Positions 35,518 through 44,640 of a stretch of 64,000 nucleotides of DNA are shown here, one piece after another (position 1 is the first letter of the stretch; every line of letters starts with the position of its first letter). The notes under the pieces were generated by a model, which was not told where the DNA came from, ran no database searches, and was given only the letters and a program-made list of their open reading frames with translations. The position numbers and the translations under genes were made by a program. The stretch covers positions 1 to 64,000 of the forward strand of contig NZ_JACIEI010000004.1 in assembly GCF_014196805.1 (NCBI RefSeq), written 5' to 3'. The DNA comes from Sulfitobacter undariae. Lineage in GTDB: Bacteria > Pseudomonadota > Alphaproteobacteria > Rhodobacterales > Rhodobacteraceae.

Positions 35518-36215
35518 ACAGCTCTGACGCCCATATTCTGATCGTTGATGACGATGAGCGTATTCGCACGCTTTTGCAGAAATTCTTGATTCGCAACGGT
35601 TTCCTTGTCACCGCCGCCCGCGATGCCGCCCATGCGCGGCGTGTTCTTGCGGGGCTGCAATTCGACATGATCATCCTTGATGTGATGATGCCGGGCGAAG
35701 ACGGCCTCACCCTCACACGGTCCTTGCGCGAAACAATGACCACCCCGATCCTGTTGCTGACCGCCAAAGGCGATACCGACAACCGGATAGAAGGGCTGGA
35801 AGCAGGCGCGGATGATTACCTTGCCAAACCTTTTGAGCCAAAAGAGTTGTTGCTGCGGATCAATGCCGTACTGCGCAGGGTACCCGAAGCAATTCAACCC
35901 GACACAGCGCCCAAAGTGATGCACCTAGGCAGCATCCGCTATGACAAAGAACGCGGCGAGATGTGGCAAGGCGAAGAACTGGTGCGCCTGACGGCCACAG
36001 AAATCCAACTGATGAAAATTTTCGCGGCCAAACCGGGTGAAGCCTTGAGCCGTGCGAATCTGGTAGAAGAGTTGGGCCGCGACAGAGGGCAAGCACAAGA
36101 ACGTGCTGTTGATGTGCAAATCACCCGCCTGCGCCGCAAGATCGAAGAAGACCCCAAACAACCGCGCTATCTGCAAACCGTGCGTGGCGCGGGATATATG
36201 TTGGCTCCTGACTAA
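35514..36215 (+). CDS. petR: PetR-like OmpR-family response regulator
   Basis: The 233-residue product has a receiver domain with the acidic pocket VDDDE (11-15), phospho-acceptor Asp56 (LDVMMPGEDG), the conserved Thr (LLLTAKGD) and Lys (LAKPFEPKEL), then a winged-helix DNA-binding domain (about 135-230) with VQITRLRRKIEEDPKQPRYL and a GAGYML end. No histidine kinase gene is adjacent; in R. capsulatus the partner of PetR is also not adjacent. Overlap with petP suggests coupled translation. Confidence 0.85.
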   Translation: MNSSDAHILIVDDDERIRTLLQKFLIRNGFLVTAARDAAHARRVLAGLQFDMIILDVMMPGEDGLTLTRSLRETMTTPILLLTAKGDTDNRIEGLEAGADDYLAKPFEPKELLLRINAVLRRVPEAIQPDTAPKVMHLGSIRYDKERGEMWQGEELVRLTATEIQLMKIFAAKPGEALSRANLVEELGRDRGQAQERAVDVQITRLRRKIEEDPKQPRYLQTVRGAGYMLAPD

Positions 36216-36340
36216 GGTCAGATGAGGGCAAAACCCATGTCTCAAATTACACCCAATAATAGGGTGTACCCCCCTCCCCGCACTGGCCTTGCGGCGACGG
36301 TGCCAGTATGGTCATCGCGAAATTGACGAAAGTGAAGATG

Positions 36341-36583
36341 ATGAGCGATACCCCCGTAGAAGAGATGAGCTTTGAAGCCGCGATGGCCGAACTGGAAGCA
36401 GTGCTGGGTAAACTGGAGCGCGGCGATGTGGCGCTGGACGAAAGCATCACGCTCTATGAACGTGGTGCACTGTTGAAGGCCCGTTGCGAAGCCAAGCTGA
36501 AAGAAGCCGAAGAAAAAGTTGCTGCCATCACGCTGGACGGCGACGGAAACCCCGCCGGATTAAAGCCCGTCGAAGGCCTGTAA
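36341..36583 (+). CDS. xseB: XseB, exodeoxyribonuclease VII small subunit
   Basis: XseB binds XseA to form the nuclease that degrades single-stranded DNA. The 80-residue product has the family pattern FEAAMAELEAVLGKLERGDVALDESITLYERG (two helices) and the basic, Glu-rich KARCEAKLKEAEEKVA stretch. ATG 36341 gives the usual MSDTP start; an ATG 3 bases upstream and a further one at 36308 are possible. ispA starts 2 bases after the stop. XseB next to ispA and dxs is the order seen in many proteobacteria. Confidence 0.92.
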   Translation: MSDTPVEEMSFEAAMAELEAVLGKLERGDVALDESITLYERGALLKARCEAKLKEAEEKVAAITLDGDGNPAGLKPVEGL

Positions 36584-36585
36584 CC

Positions 36586-37452
36586 ATGACCGGCTTTGCT
36601 GAGGCATTAAAAAACGCAGGCGATCTAGCCAGTGCGCAGATCGCGGCATCTCTGGACGGCACGCAGGGGCCGATCCGTGAGGCGATGCTATACGCGACGA
36701 CAGGCGGCAAAGGTTTGCGTGCCTTTCTGGTGATGGAAAGCGCACGTTTGCACGGCATAGAACCGCAAAACGCCGCACCCTCCGCCGCCGCAATCGAGGC
36801 GCTGCATGCCTATTCTTTGGTGCATGATGACCTGCCCTGCATGGACGACGATGACCTGCGTCGCGGCCAACCCACTGTGCACCGCAAATGGGACGACGCC
36901 ACCGCCGTTCTGGCGGGGGATGCGCTCCAAACGCTGGCGTTTGAATTGGTCACCCAGACAGGTTGTCCCGATGCGGCACGGCTACGGTTGATCACAACGC
37001 TGGCGCAGGCCTCTGGCGTGCGCGGCATGGTCGGCGGCCAAGCGCTGGACATCGCGGCGGAGACCGCTGCCGCCCCTTTGACCTTGGCCGAGATTAGCGT
37101 GTTACAAGCTGGCAAGACAGGCGCATTGATAGAGTGGGCAGCGACCGCGGGCCCGCATATGGCACAGGCGGACACCTGCGCATTGGGGCAATATGCCCGC
37201 GACCTTGGTCTGGCTTTCCAGATCACCGATGATATCCTTGACGTTGAGGGAGACGCAGCGACCGTTGGCAAGGCTGTCGGTAAAGACGCACATGCTGGCA
37301 AAGCCACATTCGTGTCACTACTGGGCCTTGAAGGTGCCAAAGCACGCGCGCAAACTCTTGTGACATCGGCCTGTGACGTATTATCAGCCTATGGAACGCA
37401 GGCAGACACGCTACGCGAGGCCGCAGAATTTGTGGTTGCGCGCAAAAGCTAG
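36586..37452 (+). CDS. ispA: IspA, short-chain polyprenyl diphosphate synthase
   Basis: IspA makes farnesyl (or geranylgeranyl) diphosphate for quinones, carotenoids and undecaprenol. The 288-residue product has the two aspartate-rich motifs, [17 protein letters not shown] (about 80-96) and the second [11 protein letters not shown] (about 213-223), [16 protein letters not shown] near 45-60, and the GQALDIAAE region. The DDDD with two residues inserted in the first motif is the farnesyl diphosphate synthase pattern. It lies between xseB and dxs. Confidence 0.93.
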   Translation: MTGFAEALKNAGDLASAQIAASLDGTQGPIREAMLYATTGGKGLRAFLVMESARLHGIEPQNAAPSAAAIEALHAYSLVHDDLPCMDDDDLRRGQPTVHRKWDDATAVLAGDALQTLAFELVTQTGCPDAARLRLITTLAQASGVRGMVGGQALDIAAETAAAPLTLAEISVLQAGKTGALIEWAATAGPHMAQADTCALGQYARDLGLAFQITDDILDVEGDAATVGKAVGKDAHAGKATFVSLLGLEGAKARAQTLVTSACDVLSAYGTQADTLREAAEFVVARKS

Positions 37453-37462
37453 GGAAAAACAG

Positions 37463-39391
37463 ATGACCGACACGCCACAAACGCCGCTGCTGGACCGGAT
37501 CAAACGCCCTGCCGACATGAAATCCCTATCGGACCGCGAGCTGACCCAGCTGGCTGGCGAAGTGCGTGATGAGACGATCTCGGCTGTCTCTGTGACAGGC
37601 GGGCATCTGGGCGCAGGGCTTGGCGTGGTTGAACTGACTGTGGCGCTGCATGCGGTCTTTGACACCCCGCGTGACAAGATCATCTGGGACGTGGGGCATC
37701 AATGTTATCCTCATAAAATCCTGACCGAACGGCGTGACCGTATCCGTACCCTGCGTATGGAAAATGGTCTGAGCGGTTTCACAAAACGCAGCGAATCGCC
37801 TTACGATCCCTTTGGTGCAGCCCATAGCTCTACTTCCATTTCCGCCGCGCTTGGCTTTGCCGTGGCGCGTGATCTGGGTGGTGTTGTGCCCGAAGGCTTG
37901 GGCGATGCAATTGCCGTGATCGGCGATGGCTCCATGTCTGCGGGCATGGCCTATGAGGCGATGAATAACGCGGGCCATTTGAAAAAGCGGATGATTGTAA
38001 TTCTCAATGACAACGAGATGAGCATCGCCCCCCCCGTTGGCGCCATGTCCGCCTACCTCAGCCGTCTTTATGCCGAAGAGCCCTTTCAGGAACTGAAATC
38101 TGCCGCCAAAGGCGCGGTCAGCCTGTTGCCTTATCCCTTCCGTGAAGGCGCCAAACGCGCCAAAGAAATGCTTAAGGGCATGGCCGTTGGTGGCACCTTG
38201 TTTGAACAGTTGGGCTTTAGCTATCTTGGCCCGATTGACGGGCATGACATGGACCAGTTGCTGCCCGTGCTGCGCACCGTCAAGGCGCGGGCCACTGGGC
38301 CAATCCTGATCCATGTGTTGACCAAAAAGGGCAAAGGCTATGCCCCCGCCGAAGCCGCACGCGACAAAGGCCACGCCACAGGCAAATTTAACGTCATCAC
38401 AGGCGAGCAGAAAAAAGCGCCCAGCAATGCGCCCAGCTATACCAATGTCTTTGCTGAAAGCCTGCTACAAGAAGCCGCTGATGATGATAAAATTTGCGCC
38501 GTAACGGCCGCGATGCCTGACGGCACGGGCCTGAACAAGTTTATGGAACGCTATACCTCGCGTTGCTTTGATGTGGGCATTGCCGAACAACACGGCGTCA
38601 CCTTCTCCGCTGCCCTTGCCGCTGGCGGGATGAAGCCGTTTTGCGCGATGTACTCAACATTTTTGCAACGCGGCTATGATCAGGTTGTGCATGACGTGGC
38701 GATTCAACGCCTGCCGGTTCGTTTCGCAATTGATCGTGCGGGGCTTGTCGGTGCCGATGGGGCAACACATGCAGGATCGTTTGATGTCGCATTCCTAGCA
38801 AACCTACCAGGTTTCGTTGTGATGGCCGCCGCAGATGAGGCCGAACTGAAACACATGGTCGCCACCGCTGCTGCCCATGACGACGGACCAATCGCCTTCC
38901 GCTTTCCACGTGGCGAAGGGCGCGGCGTAGAAATGCCCGAACGCGGCACGCCGCTGGAAATTGGCAAAGGCCGGATGATCCGTGAAGGTAAGCGCGTGGC
39001 AATCCTGTCGTTCGGCACCCGCCTTGAAGAGGTCGAAAAAGCCGCCGAGGCGCTTGCGGCCAAAGGCATCACGCCCACCATCGCCGATGCACGCTTTGCC
39101 AAGCCGCTAGACCGCGACATGATCCTATCACTTGCCCGCGATCACGAAGCGCTGATTACGGTCGAAGAAGGCGCTGTGGGCGGTTTTGGTAGCCATGTGG
39201 CGCAACTTTTGGCGGATGAAGGTGTGTTCGACCACGGGCTGAAATTCCGTTCTATGGTGCTTCCCGATATCTTTATTGATCAGGCAAACCCAGCCGATAT
39301 GTACGCTGTTGCAGGCATGAACGCCGAACAGATCGAAGCCAAAGTGCTGCACACATTGGGCATTTCACAGATCGGCGCGCAGAGAGCCTAG
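37463..39391 (+). CDS. dxs: Dxs, 1-deoxy-D-xylulose-5-phosphate synthase
   Basis: Dxs makes the first intermediate of the MEP pathway from pyruvate and glyceraldehyde 3-phosphate, using thiamine diphosphate. The 642-residue product has [20 protein letters not shown] (about 51-70), the thiamine site [18 protein letters not shown] with NDNEMSI (about 155-190), DIAEQHG-type motif (here [16 protein letters not shown]), [19 protein letters not shown] and the C-terminal transketolase domain. It completes a xseB-ispA-dxs unit that supplies isoprenoid precursors. Its stop overlaps that of the opposing channel gene in CTAG. Confidence 0.97.
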   Translation: MTDTPQTPLLDRIKRPADMKSLSDRELTQLAGEVRDETISAVSVTGGHLGAGLGVVELTVALHAVFDTPRDKIIWDVGHQCYPHKILTERRDRIRTLRMENGLSGFTKRSESPYDPFGAAHSSTSISAALGFAVARDLGGVVPEGLGDAIAVIGDGSMSAGMAYEAMNNAGHLKKRMIVILNDNEMSIAPPVGAMSAYLSRLYAEEPFQELKSAAKGAVSLLPYPFREGAKRAKEMLKGMAVGGTLFEQLGFSYLGPIDGHDMDQLLPVLRTVKARATGPILIHVLTKKGKGYAPAEAARDKGHATGKFNVITGEQKKAPSNAPSYTNVFAESLLQEAADDDKICAVTAAMPDGTGLNKFMERYTSRCFDVGIAEQHGVTFSAALAAGGMKPFCAMYSTFLQRGYDQVVHDVAIQRLPVRFAIDRAGLVGADGATHAGSFDVAFLANLPGFVVMAAADEAELKHMVATAAAHDDGPIAFRFPRGEGRGVEMPERGTPLEIGKGRMIREGKRVAILSFGTRLEEVEKAAEALAAKGITPTIADARFAKPLDRDMILSLARDHEALITVEEGAVGGFGSHVAQLLADEGVFDHGLKFRSMVLPDIFIDQANPADMYAVAGMNAEQIEAKVLHTLGISQIGAQRA

Positions 39392-40176
39392 TCTTTGCGC
39401 GTTGCCATCAACAAATCCAGCTTCGCCTCTAAGGCATCCAGTTTTGCATTCACCTCAAGACGGTAGGCGTCAGTGCTAGCCACCGATTCTTCTTGGTGCG
39501 CATCCTGCATGGAGTTGACGATCAAGCCCACCAATAGGTTCACCACGGCAAAGGTGGTGACCATGATAAAGGGCAGGAAGAACATCCAAGCATGCGGATA
39601 AACCTCCATCACAGGGCGTACGATCCCCATTGACCAGCTCTCTAACGTCATGATCTGGAACAGCGAATACCCCGAAGCACCCAAAGTGCCGAACCATTCC
39701 CCGAATGCATTGCCAAACAATTTTGTAGCCATCACAGCCGCGATGTAAAAGATCAGCGCCATCAGCAAAAACACGGAGGCCATACCCGGCAAGGCGGTCA
39801 CAAATCCTTCAACAACACGGCGCAGATTGGGCGCTACCGAGATGACACGTAGAACCCGCAGTATCCGCAATGCACGCAACGCGGAAAAGCCCTGCGCAGC
39901 AGGCACCAGCGAAATACCTACGATGATAAAGTCAAAGATGTTCCAGCCATTGCGGAAAAACCGAGTACGGTAAGCAATCAGCTTCGCAACCAACTCTGCC
40001 ACAAAAATTGCGAGGCAAAGCTGATCCAAAAACAGGATCAAACCGCCAACCCGTTCCATCACCTGTTTAGAGGTTTCCAGTCCCAGAATAACTGCATTTA
40101 GCAGAATCACCGATAGAATGAAGTTGCGGACACGGTTGGATTCCAAAAATTCGGTTAGCTTTTGCATCGGTGACAT
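39388..40176 (-). CDS. NaChBac-like voltage-gated sodium channel
   Basis: The 262-residue product has six membrane segments per subunit: S1-S3 (about 17-95), S4 with arginines every third residue (101, 104, 107, 110; [15 protein letters not shown]), pore helix and filter TLESWSM at 177-183, and S6 (about 195-222), then a C-terminal coiled coil (about 240-258, [19 protein letters not shown]). The filter matches that of bacterial sodium channels (NavAb type), so sodium selectivity is expected. Such channels act as homotetramers in the cytoplasmic membrane and in alkaliphiles affect motility and pH homeostasis. Function here is not known. Confidence 0.9.
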   Translation of the reverse strand: MSPMQKLTEFLESNRVRNFILSVILLNAVILGLETSKQVMERVGGLILFLDQLCLAIFVAELVAKLIAYRTRFFRNGWNIFDFIIVGISLVPAAQGFSALRALRILRVLRVISVAPNLRRVVEGFVTALPGMASVFLLMALIFYIAAVMATKLFGNAFGEWFGTLGASGYSLFQIMTLESWSMGIVRPVMEVYPHAWMFFLPFIMVTTFAVVNLLVGLIVNSMQDAHQEESVASTDAYRLEVNAKLDALEAKLDLLMATRKD

Positions 40177-40303
40177 TGGGGCTCCGTCGATGTCGATTAG
40201 GTTTTATATGGTGTCGCAATGGGCTGAGAGCAAGGCGAAGATGGCACATTAGATCAATGCCACTCAGTCTGCACAAATACTCTACCTGAATAGCCTGAAT
40301 CTG

Positions 40304-41161
40304 CTAATTTTTGGTCTGCCCCAGCATTGCAGCAAGACCGCTGCGGTAGTCGAGATACTTCGGTTGCCACCCCAGCGCGGCTTTGGCGTGGTCGTTACGG
40401 ACACGTTTGCTCTCGGCATAAAAGCTTCGCGCCATTGGCGTCAGGTCCGCTTCCTCAAAAGGAATAGCGGGCGGGACTGGCATGCCTAGCAACGCTGCGG
40501 CATGCGCAATCACGTCTTGCGGCGGTGCGGGATCATCATCACACAGATTATAGATGCTACCCGACGATGGCGCATTCAGCGACAACTCCAAGGCTTGGGC
40601 GATATCTTCAACGTGGATCCGGCTGAACACCTGATTCTCTTTGATAATACGCCGCGCGGTTCCATTGCGGACCTTGGCAAAGGGACCGCGATCGGGGCCA
40701 TAGATGCCCGCCAGTCTAAAGATATGTAAAGGCAGGTCAGGGATGTTTGCCCATGCTTTTTCAGCGTTCACGCGTGCAATACCGCGCCGTGTTGCCGGAT
40801 TTAGGGCCGTTTCTTCATCCACCCAGCCGCCAGCATGATCGCCATAGACGCCCGTCGTCGAGAGATATCCCAACCAGCGAATCTTGGATGCTGCCCGCAC
40901 AAACGACACATGACAGTCGGCCAATACAGGATCACCATCTACCGTTGGCCCCGCAGAGATCACAACATTCGGAAATTCGTCAATCAGTGCCGAGGGATCA
41001 CTTCCTGGCCAAAGCAAAGGCTCCACACCCGTGGCAGCGATCTCCGCAAGCTTATCTGCGCTGCGAGTCGTACCCACAATATGCCATCCCTCAGGCACCA
41101 GCCGCGCGGCAAGTGCACGGGCGCTGTAACCGTGGCCAAATGAAAGAAGGCGTTTGTCCAA
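40304..41161 (-). CDS. SDR-type epimerase/dehydratase (YeeZ-like)
   Basis: The product has the N-terminal NAD(P)-binding Rossmann loop LLSFGHGYSARALA (the glycine pattern GHGYSA), a downstream TTGVYGDHAGGWVDEET region with YGDH at the usual YxxxK-like position, the FRLAGIYGPDRGPFAKVRNG stretch and a C-terminal YNLCDDDPAPPQDVIAHAAALLG typical of atypical SDR proteins. Two starts are possible: TTG 41161 (chosen; gives the usual residue order, 285 residues) or GTG 41206, which lies too near the terminator at 41216-41243 to be convincing. Substrate unknown. Confidence 0.8.
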   Translation of the reverse strand: MDKRLLSFGHGYSARALAARLVPEGWHIVGTTRSADKLAEIAATGVEPLLWPGSDPSALIDEFPNVVISAGPTVDGDPVLADCHVSFVRAASKIRWLGYLSTTGVYGDHAGGWVDEETALNPATRRGIARVNAEKAWANIPDLPLHIFRLAGIYGPDRGPFAKVRNGTARRIIKENQVFSRIHVEDIAQALELSLNAPSSGSIYNLCDDDPAPPQDVIAHAAALLGMPVPPAIPFEEADLTPMARSFYAESKRVRNDHAKAALGWQPKYLDYRSGLAAMLGQTKN

Positions 41162-41215
41162 CTGTCGGAATTCTCTTTGAAAGAATTGTGGAGCGAAGAG
41201 TCCCACTTAAACGAA

Positions 41216-41243
41216 AATAGCCCCTCCAACAGGAGAGGCTATT
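41216..41243 (-). terminator. terminator of the yjbE-like gene
   Basis: On the leftward strand AATAGCC-T-CTCC, loop TGTT, GGAG-G-GGCTATT pairs over 12 positions with one mismatch and is followed by TTTTCGTTT. It stands 24 bases after the stop of the yjbE-like gene and only 54 bases before the annotated start of the next leftward gene. Confidence 0.9.
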
Positions 41244-41266
41244 CTACTCGCAACTAGTGCTGAGTT

Positions 41267-41509
41267 TTAGTCTGTCGTTCCTGTCGTTCCAGCTGTCTTG
41301 TCGTCGTCGTCATTGCTAATCAAAGCTGCGATTGCAACTGCTGCAACAACACCACCGATGATTGCTGGTGCGCCGATGCCGGAACCAGTTGCTGGTACGA
41401 AGACGCCTTTGTCTTCAACAACAGTTTCTTCGTATGGCGCCAAGGAACCAGCGAAAGCTACTGTGGAAGTTGTGGCGAGAAGAGCGGCTACTGAGAGTGT
41501 CTTAAGCAT
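41267..41509 (-). CDS. YjbE-like small exported protein
   Basis: The product is 80 residues: signal peptide (about 1-20, ending AFA), an acidic/neutral middle and a hydrophobic Gly/Ala/Ile stretch (about 48-64) followed by an Asp-rich and Thr-Gly-rich tail. It shares size and layout with YjbE, the small periplasmic protein of the yjbEFGH exopolysaccharide locus, and is the third gene after YjbH and YjbF homologues, but sequence similarity is weak. Start is ATG 41509, preceded by AGGATGA; an ATG at 41518 is too close to the site. A palindrome GGGGACATGTCCCC lies 27 bases upstream and a terminator follows. Confidence 0.6.
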   Translation of the reverse strand: MLKTLSVAALLATTSTVAFAGSLAPYEETVVEDKGVFVPATGSGIGAPAIIGGVVAAVAIAALISNDDDDKTAGTTGTTD

Positions 41510-41536
41510 TTTTATCATCCTGTTTTAAAACTCGTT

Positions 41537-41550
41537 GGGGACATGTCCCC
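41537..41550. promoter_or_regulatory. perfect palindrome upstream of the yjbE-like gene
   Basis: GGGGACATGTCCCC is a perfect 14-bp palindrome between the yjbF-like and yjbE-like genes, 27 bases before the start codon of the latter. It may be an operator or a 5'-leader hairpin. No regulator could be assigned. The gene probably has its own promoter, as there are 140 bases between the two genes. Confidence 0.45.
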
Positions 41551-41649
41551 GTTCAAATTGTATTTAGCTGAATACGGTCTTCATAACAACTCGTATGTAC
41601 TTACAGTTATACATAATTGGCTAACTCTCGCCAAGTGTTACATATTGGC

Positions 41650-42357
41650 CTAATTCTTGAGCAAAATAAATTCAAAATATCCTGTGTTCGGCCCCATCCA
41701 CTGACGTGATTTACGTACCAATCCTGTCCCCCGCTGCACCCAATAATCATTCTTGACTATGGTATCTCCGCGCGGACCGCCGACACAATCTTCCCTCAGG
41801 AAATCCACTGCAATCATTTGATTTACAATGGAAATATTTTCAGCTCCAAGATTCTTCACCTTGCAACGAAGCCTAAATTCCGTTGTAGTCGTGTCGCCAT
41901 CTGAAATCGTGTAGGTTCGAACTCCTGTCGCGCCAGACCGCGCATTCAGTGCGCGAACAGTCATGCTCGCATCTGCAGCAATTATGTCACCACCAATGCC
42001 ACGTGTACCAACAACAACGCCATTTCGGAGGAAAACCTGGGCACTATCGGAGGAATTCCAGATTTCCACCGCCCCAATTGACGAATCATTTCTTACTGCG
42101 ACGCGGCGTAGAAAATCACTGCCGCCCTTTTGCTCAGGATTCGCCTGCAATGCGGCGCCGTTTGTTTGCGCCAACATTTCAGGTGTGACGACTGTCTTGG
42201 GTCGTGGCCCTTCGCGGCGTGTTTCGGTGTATTCCTTTACAGCACCCAACAAAGTTTTAGCTGTTGTGCCGGCTTGTTCATTTTTTTCATTGCCGCAAGA
42301 AGCAAGTAAACTCAGCACCAAAATAGAAGCTAGTCTACGCGTAAACAAAAGCGTCAT
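41650..42357 (-). CDS. YjbF/GfcB-family outer-membrane lipoprotein
   Basis: The 235-residue product has a lipoprotein signal (hydrophobic stretch ending LLASC, lipid-carrying Cys21) and the YjbF/YmcC/GfcB domain with SDSAQVFLRNGVVVGTRGIGGDIIAADAS (about 100-130) and RLRCKVKNLG. Such proteins accompany YjbH in exopolysaccharide secretion. Start is ATG 42357: GGAG lies 7 bases upstream, and its ATGA overlaps the YjbH stop. It is thus probably translationally coupled with the yjbH-like gene. Confidence 0.88.
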   Translation of the reverse strand: MTLLFTRRLASILVLSLLASCGNEKNEQAGTTAKTLLGAVKEYTETRREGPRPKTVVTPEMLAQTNGAALQANPEQKGGSDFLRRVAVRNDSSIGAVEIWNSSDSAQVFLRNGVVVGTRGIGGDIIAADASMTVRALNARSGATGVRTYTISDGDTTTTEFRLRCKVKNLGAENISIVNQMIAVDFLREDCVGGPRGDTIVKNDYWVQRGTGLVRKSRQWMGPNTGYFEFILLKN

Positions 42358-44519
42358 TCCCATACTCCAGACCAAGTTTCAACAAGCTGCTCACGATGAC
42401 CGCTACGTACCTGCTCGTACAATCTGCCGGGGACCGAGAGGCGCGCACCACCATCACGCGTCAAAGGCCTAATCGACGTCCGTCGCAGACGGGTGTCGGG
42501 CTTACCTAGCAACCAACTGGTAGGAACAGTGATGTTGATCCCCTTGTCGAATGAACCTTCGCCAAAATCTTCTTTTGAAACATTAGTAAGAGTGAAGAAC
42601 CCGCCGACTTTCCAGCCATTGTCAAATTCGCGCTCCAGTGTGACCGTTGCACCCACATCACCCGCCAGATAGCGCCCGACATCAAGCTGACCTGTGTAAC
42701 CGTTTTGAAATTCGTAATATGCAGAGACGTGTCCAGTTGCGACCCCATAATCCTGAAAGCCCAGCATATTATCGAATGCTCTTTGCTTTGCATAATTAAG
42801 CTCGGCTCCAAGTGCCAAACGACTTGCGACCGGTTTCCAAAGAACTTCTGCAGAAACGCCGCCGAACATCCTTTCAAGATAGCCAGCCGACATGCGAGCA
42901 TATAAATCAGGCCCTGCCTTCCATTGTTTGCTGGCGTAAAGTTGTGTAACGGAAGTTGCCCCGCCGGCGTCATATTCGACCGCATCTGTACGAACATGTT
43001 CAAGGCGCGACGTGTTGAAGCGGGCTTTATCGCTGTAGCTATCGGCGAGATTGTGGCGTAGTTGACCCGCAATCTTCCAGCCCGGAGCTGGTTGAAAGGA
43101 AAGGTTTAGCTGCAAACCTGCTTCGATCTGAACCGGATCATCGGGGTCAAAGTATCGTTGTGAAAGATAGGGGCTGATCGACCAGTTATAAGTCGGGAAC
43201 AGCGCTTCATTGCGTGCGCTTCCCGGCAAACGCGGGGCAGCGGCTTCAAAGCCGGTCACAGCCAACAGCGCATCAGGCGCGTTAGGGGAAACCTCCAAGG
43301 CTTCCAAATCCGAACGCCGCAACACAACTGTAGATTGAGCTAGATTATCTATAACAGGCACAATGCGGAACGTTTCAACCGAAGCAGGCATAATCGCAGC
43401 CAACAAACGCGCCACGCGGCCAACCGCAATCGCGCCAGCACCGTAACGCTCGTTTGAATAACGCACCTCAACGGTTGACGCGCTGGTACGCGCCTCAATC
43501 AACGTCAGCCCTTCGGCCTCCAGCAATGGAATCAGAGCATCACGCACCTCAACCGAGGCTTCTGCCTGTGATGCGGCCCAATCCCGGCTATATGCCTCTG
43601 GGTCCGCACGTCGGCTGGGGCGGATTTTGTAAGGACGCGGTGCAGCAATCCGAACCGGTGCTATCGGGCGGGCCGGATTCAACAAAAACTGGGCATTCAG
43701 CCCCAACTCGGACCCATACATGTAGTAGCCACCCAATCGGACAGCATTCGAGACCTGATATTCAACACCAAAATTGAAGCGGGACTTACGGTCAAAGATG
43801 TCACTTCGAGTTTCCAGATCATAAGCATCCGAACTATACTCGGCTTTGACACCCCATTTGTCGTTTATCTGCCATTCGAGGCCAGCAAACGGTGCTGCTT
43901 CGCCGCGGAACCACTGATCAACCGAAAACTCCCCTCCCGTATCACCAGATTGAAACACCGCACGATCGGACCCGAAAGGTGCGCCAATCGCGCCAGAGCT
44001 CCCAAGACGCCCCCACCCCAAACCAACGGTTGCTTTCACGGTGCCCGGCACACGTCCGCCAGAGAAGTTTTTGGTCGCGGTGATGAATTCACCCGCGTAA
44101 ATGCCCGTGCCTGCGAAATCCTGAAGTCCAACGGTCACTGCGGGTAAAAGACGGCTTTCGCGGTTCAACAGAAAGCGGACATCGAAACTACGGTCACGGT
44201 AGGTGTCAAAGGTGCTAAATGTGGCGTCTTTTATACCTGAATAGCGAAAACTTGTTTGAATGCGCGGCGTTGCCTGAAAGGTCAGTGTTGTACGCGTTGT
44301 GCCGCCAAAAGTGGAAACACCAACTGCGATCTCGCCGTCGGGCAACATCTCGGCAGAGGGCATATCAATCACGCCTGACGTTCCGTACAAGTTCAGGGTC
44401 GTGCGATCAGCAGGTTTGGAATACACCTCTGCATCTTGCGCGACAGTGTTCACAGGAAAGAGCGCACCAATGCCCATCAATGACAAACCCAATGCGGTTT
44501 TCGACTTAAATCGCTTCAT
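42354..44519 (-). CDS. yjbH: YjbH-like exopolysaccharide outer-membrane protein
   Basis: The 721-residue product has a signal peptide (about 1-27), then TLNLYGTSGVIDMPSAEMLPDGE (about 40-62), the mark of the YjbH/GfcD (DUF940) family, and long beta-strand-rich regions up to the end that fit a large outer-membrane barrel; the segment about 290-440 looks like a periplasmic helical insertion. YjbH-type proteins are thought to help polysaccharide leave the cell. First gene of the yjbH-yjbF-yjbE-like run, overlapping yjbF by 4 bases. Confidence 0.9.
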   Translation of the reverse strand: MKRFKSKTALGLSLMGIGALFPVNTVAQDAEVYSKPADRTTLNLYGTSGVIDMPSAEMLPDGEIAVGVSTFGGTTRTTLTFQATPRIQTSFRYSGIKDATFSTFDTYRDRSFDVRFLLNRESRLLPAVTVGLQDFAGTGIYAGEFITATKNFSGGRVPGTVKATVGLGWGRLGSSGAIGAPFGSDRAVFQSGDTGGEFSVDQWFRGEAAPFAGLEWQINDKWGVKAEYSSDAYDLETRSDIFDRKSRFNFGVEYQVSNAVRLGGYYMYGSELGLNAQFLLNPARPIAPVRIAAPRPYKIRPSRRADPEAYSRDWAASQAEASVEVRDALIPLLEAEGLTLIEARTSASTVEVRYSNERYGAGAIAVGRVARLLAAIMPASVETFRIVPVIDNLAQSTVVLRRSDLEALEVSPNAPDALLAVTGFEAAAPRLPGSARNEALFPTYNWSISPYLSQRYFDPDDPVQIEAGLQLNLSFQPAPGWKIAGQLRHNLADSYSDKARFNTSRLEHVRTDAVEYDAGGATSVTQLYASKQWKAGPDLYARMSAGYLERMFGGVSAEVLWKPVASRLALGAELNYAKQRAFDNMLGFQDYGVATGHVSAYYEFQNGYTGQLDVGRYLAGDVGATVTLEREFDNGWKVGGFFTLTNVSKEDFGEGSFDKGINITVPTSWLLGKPDTRLRRTSIRPLTRDGGARLSVPGRLYEQVRSGHREQLVETWSGVWE

Positions 44520-44640
44520 TATAATTGCTCACCGCCACTATTATATTTTTGTAGATTAAACCACGCACTTCGGTTAAGCGCAACAAAATCGCATCTATTG
44601 TTCAAACCACAGCCAATGCCGTGACAATTCTGCGCGTTGT

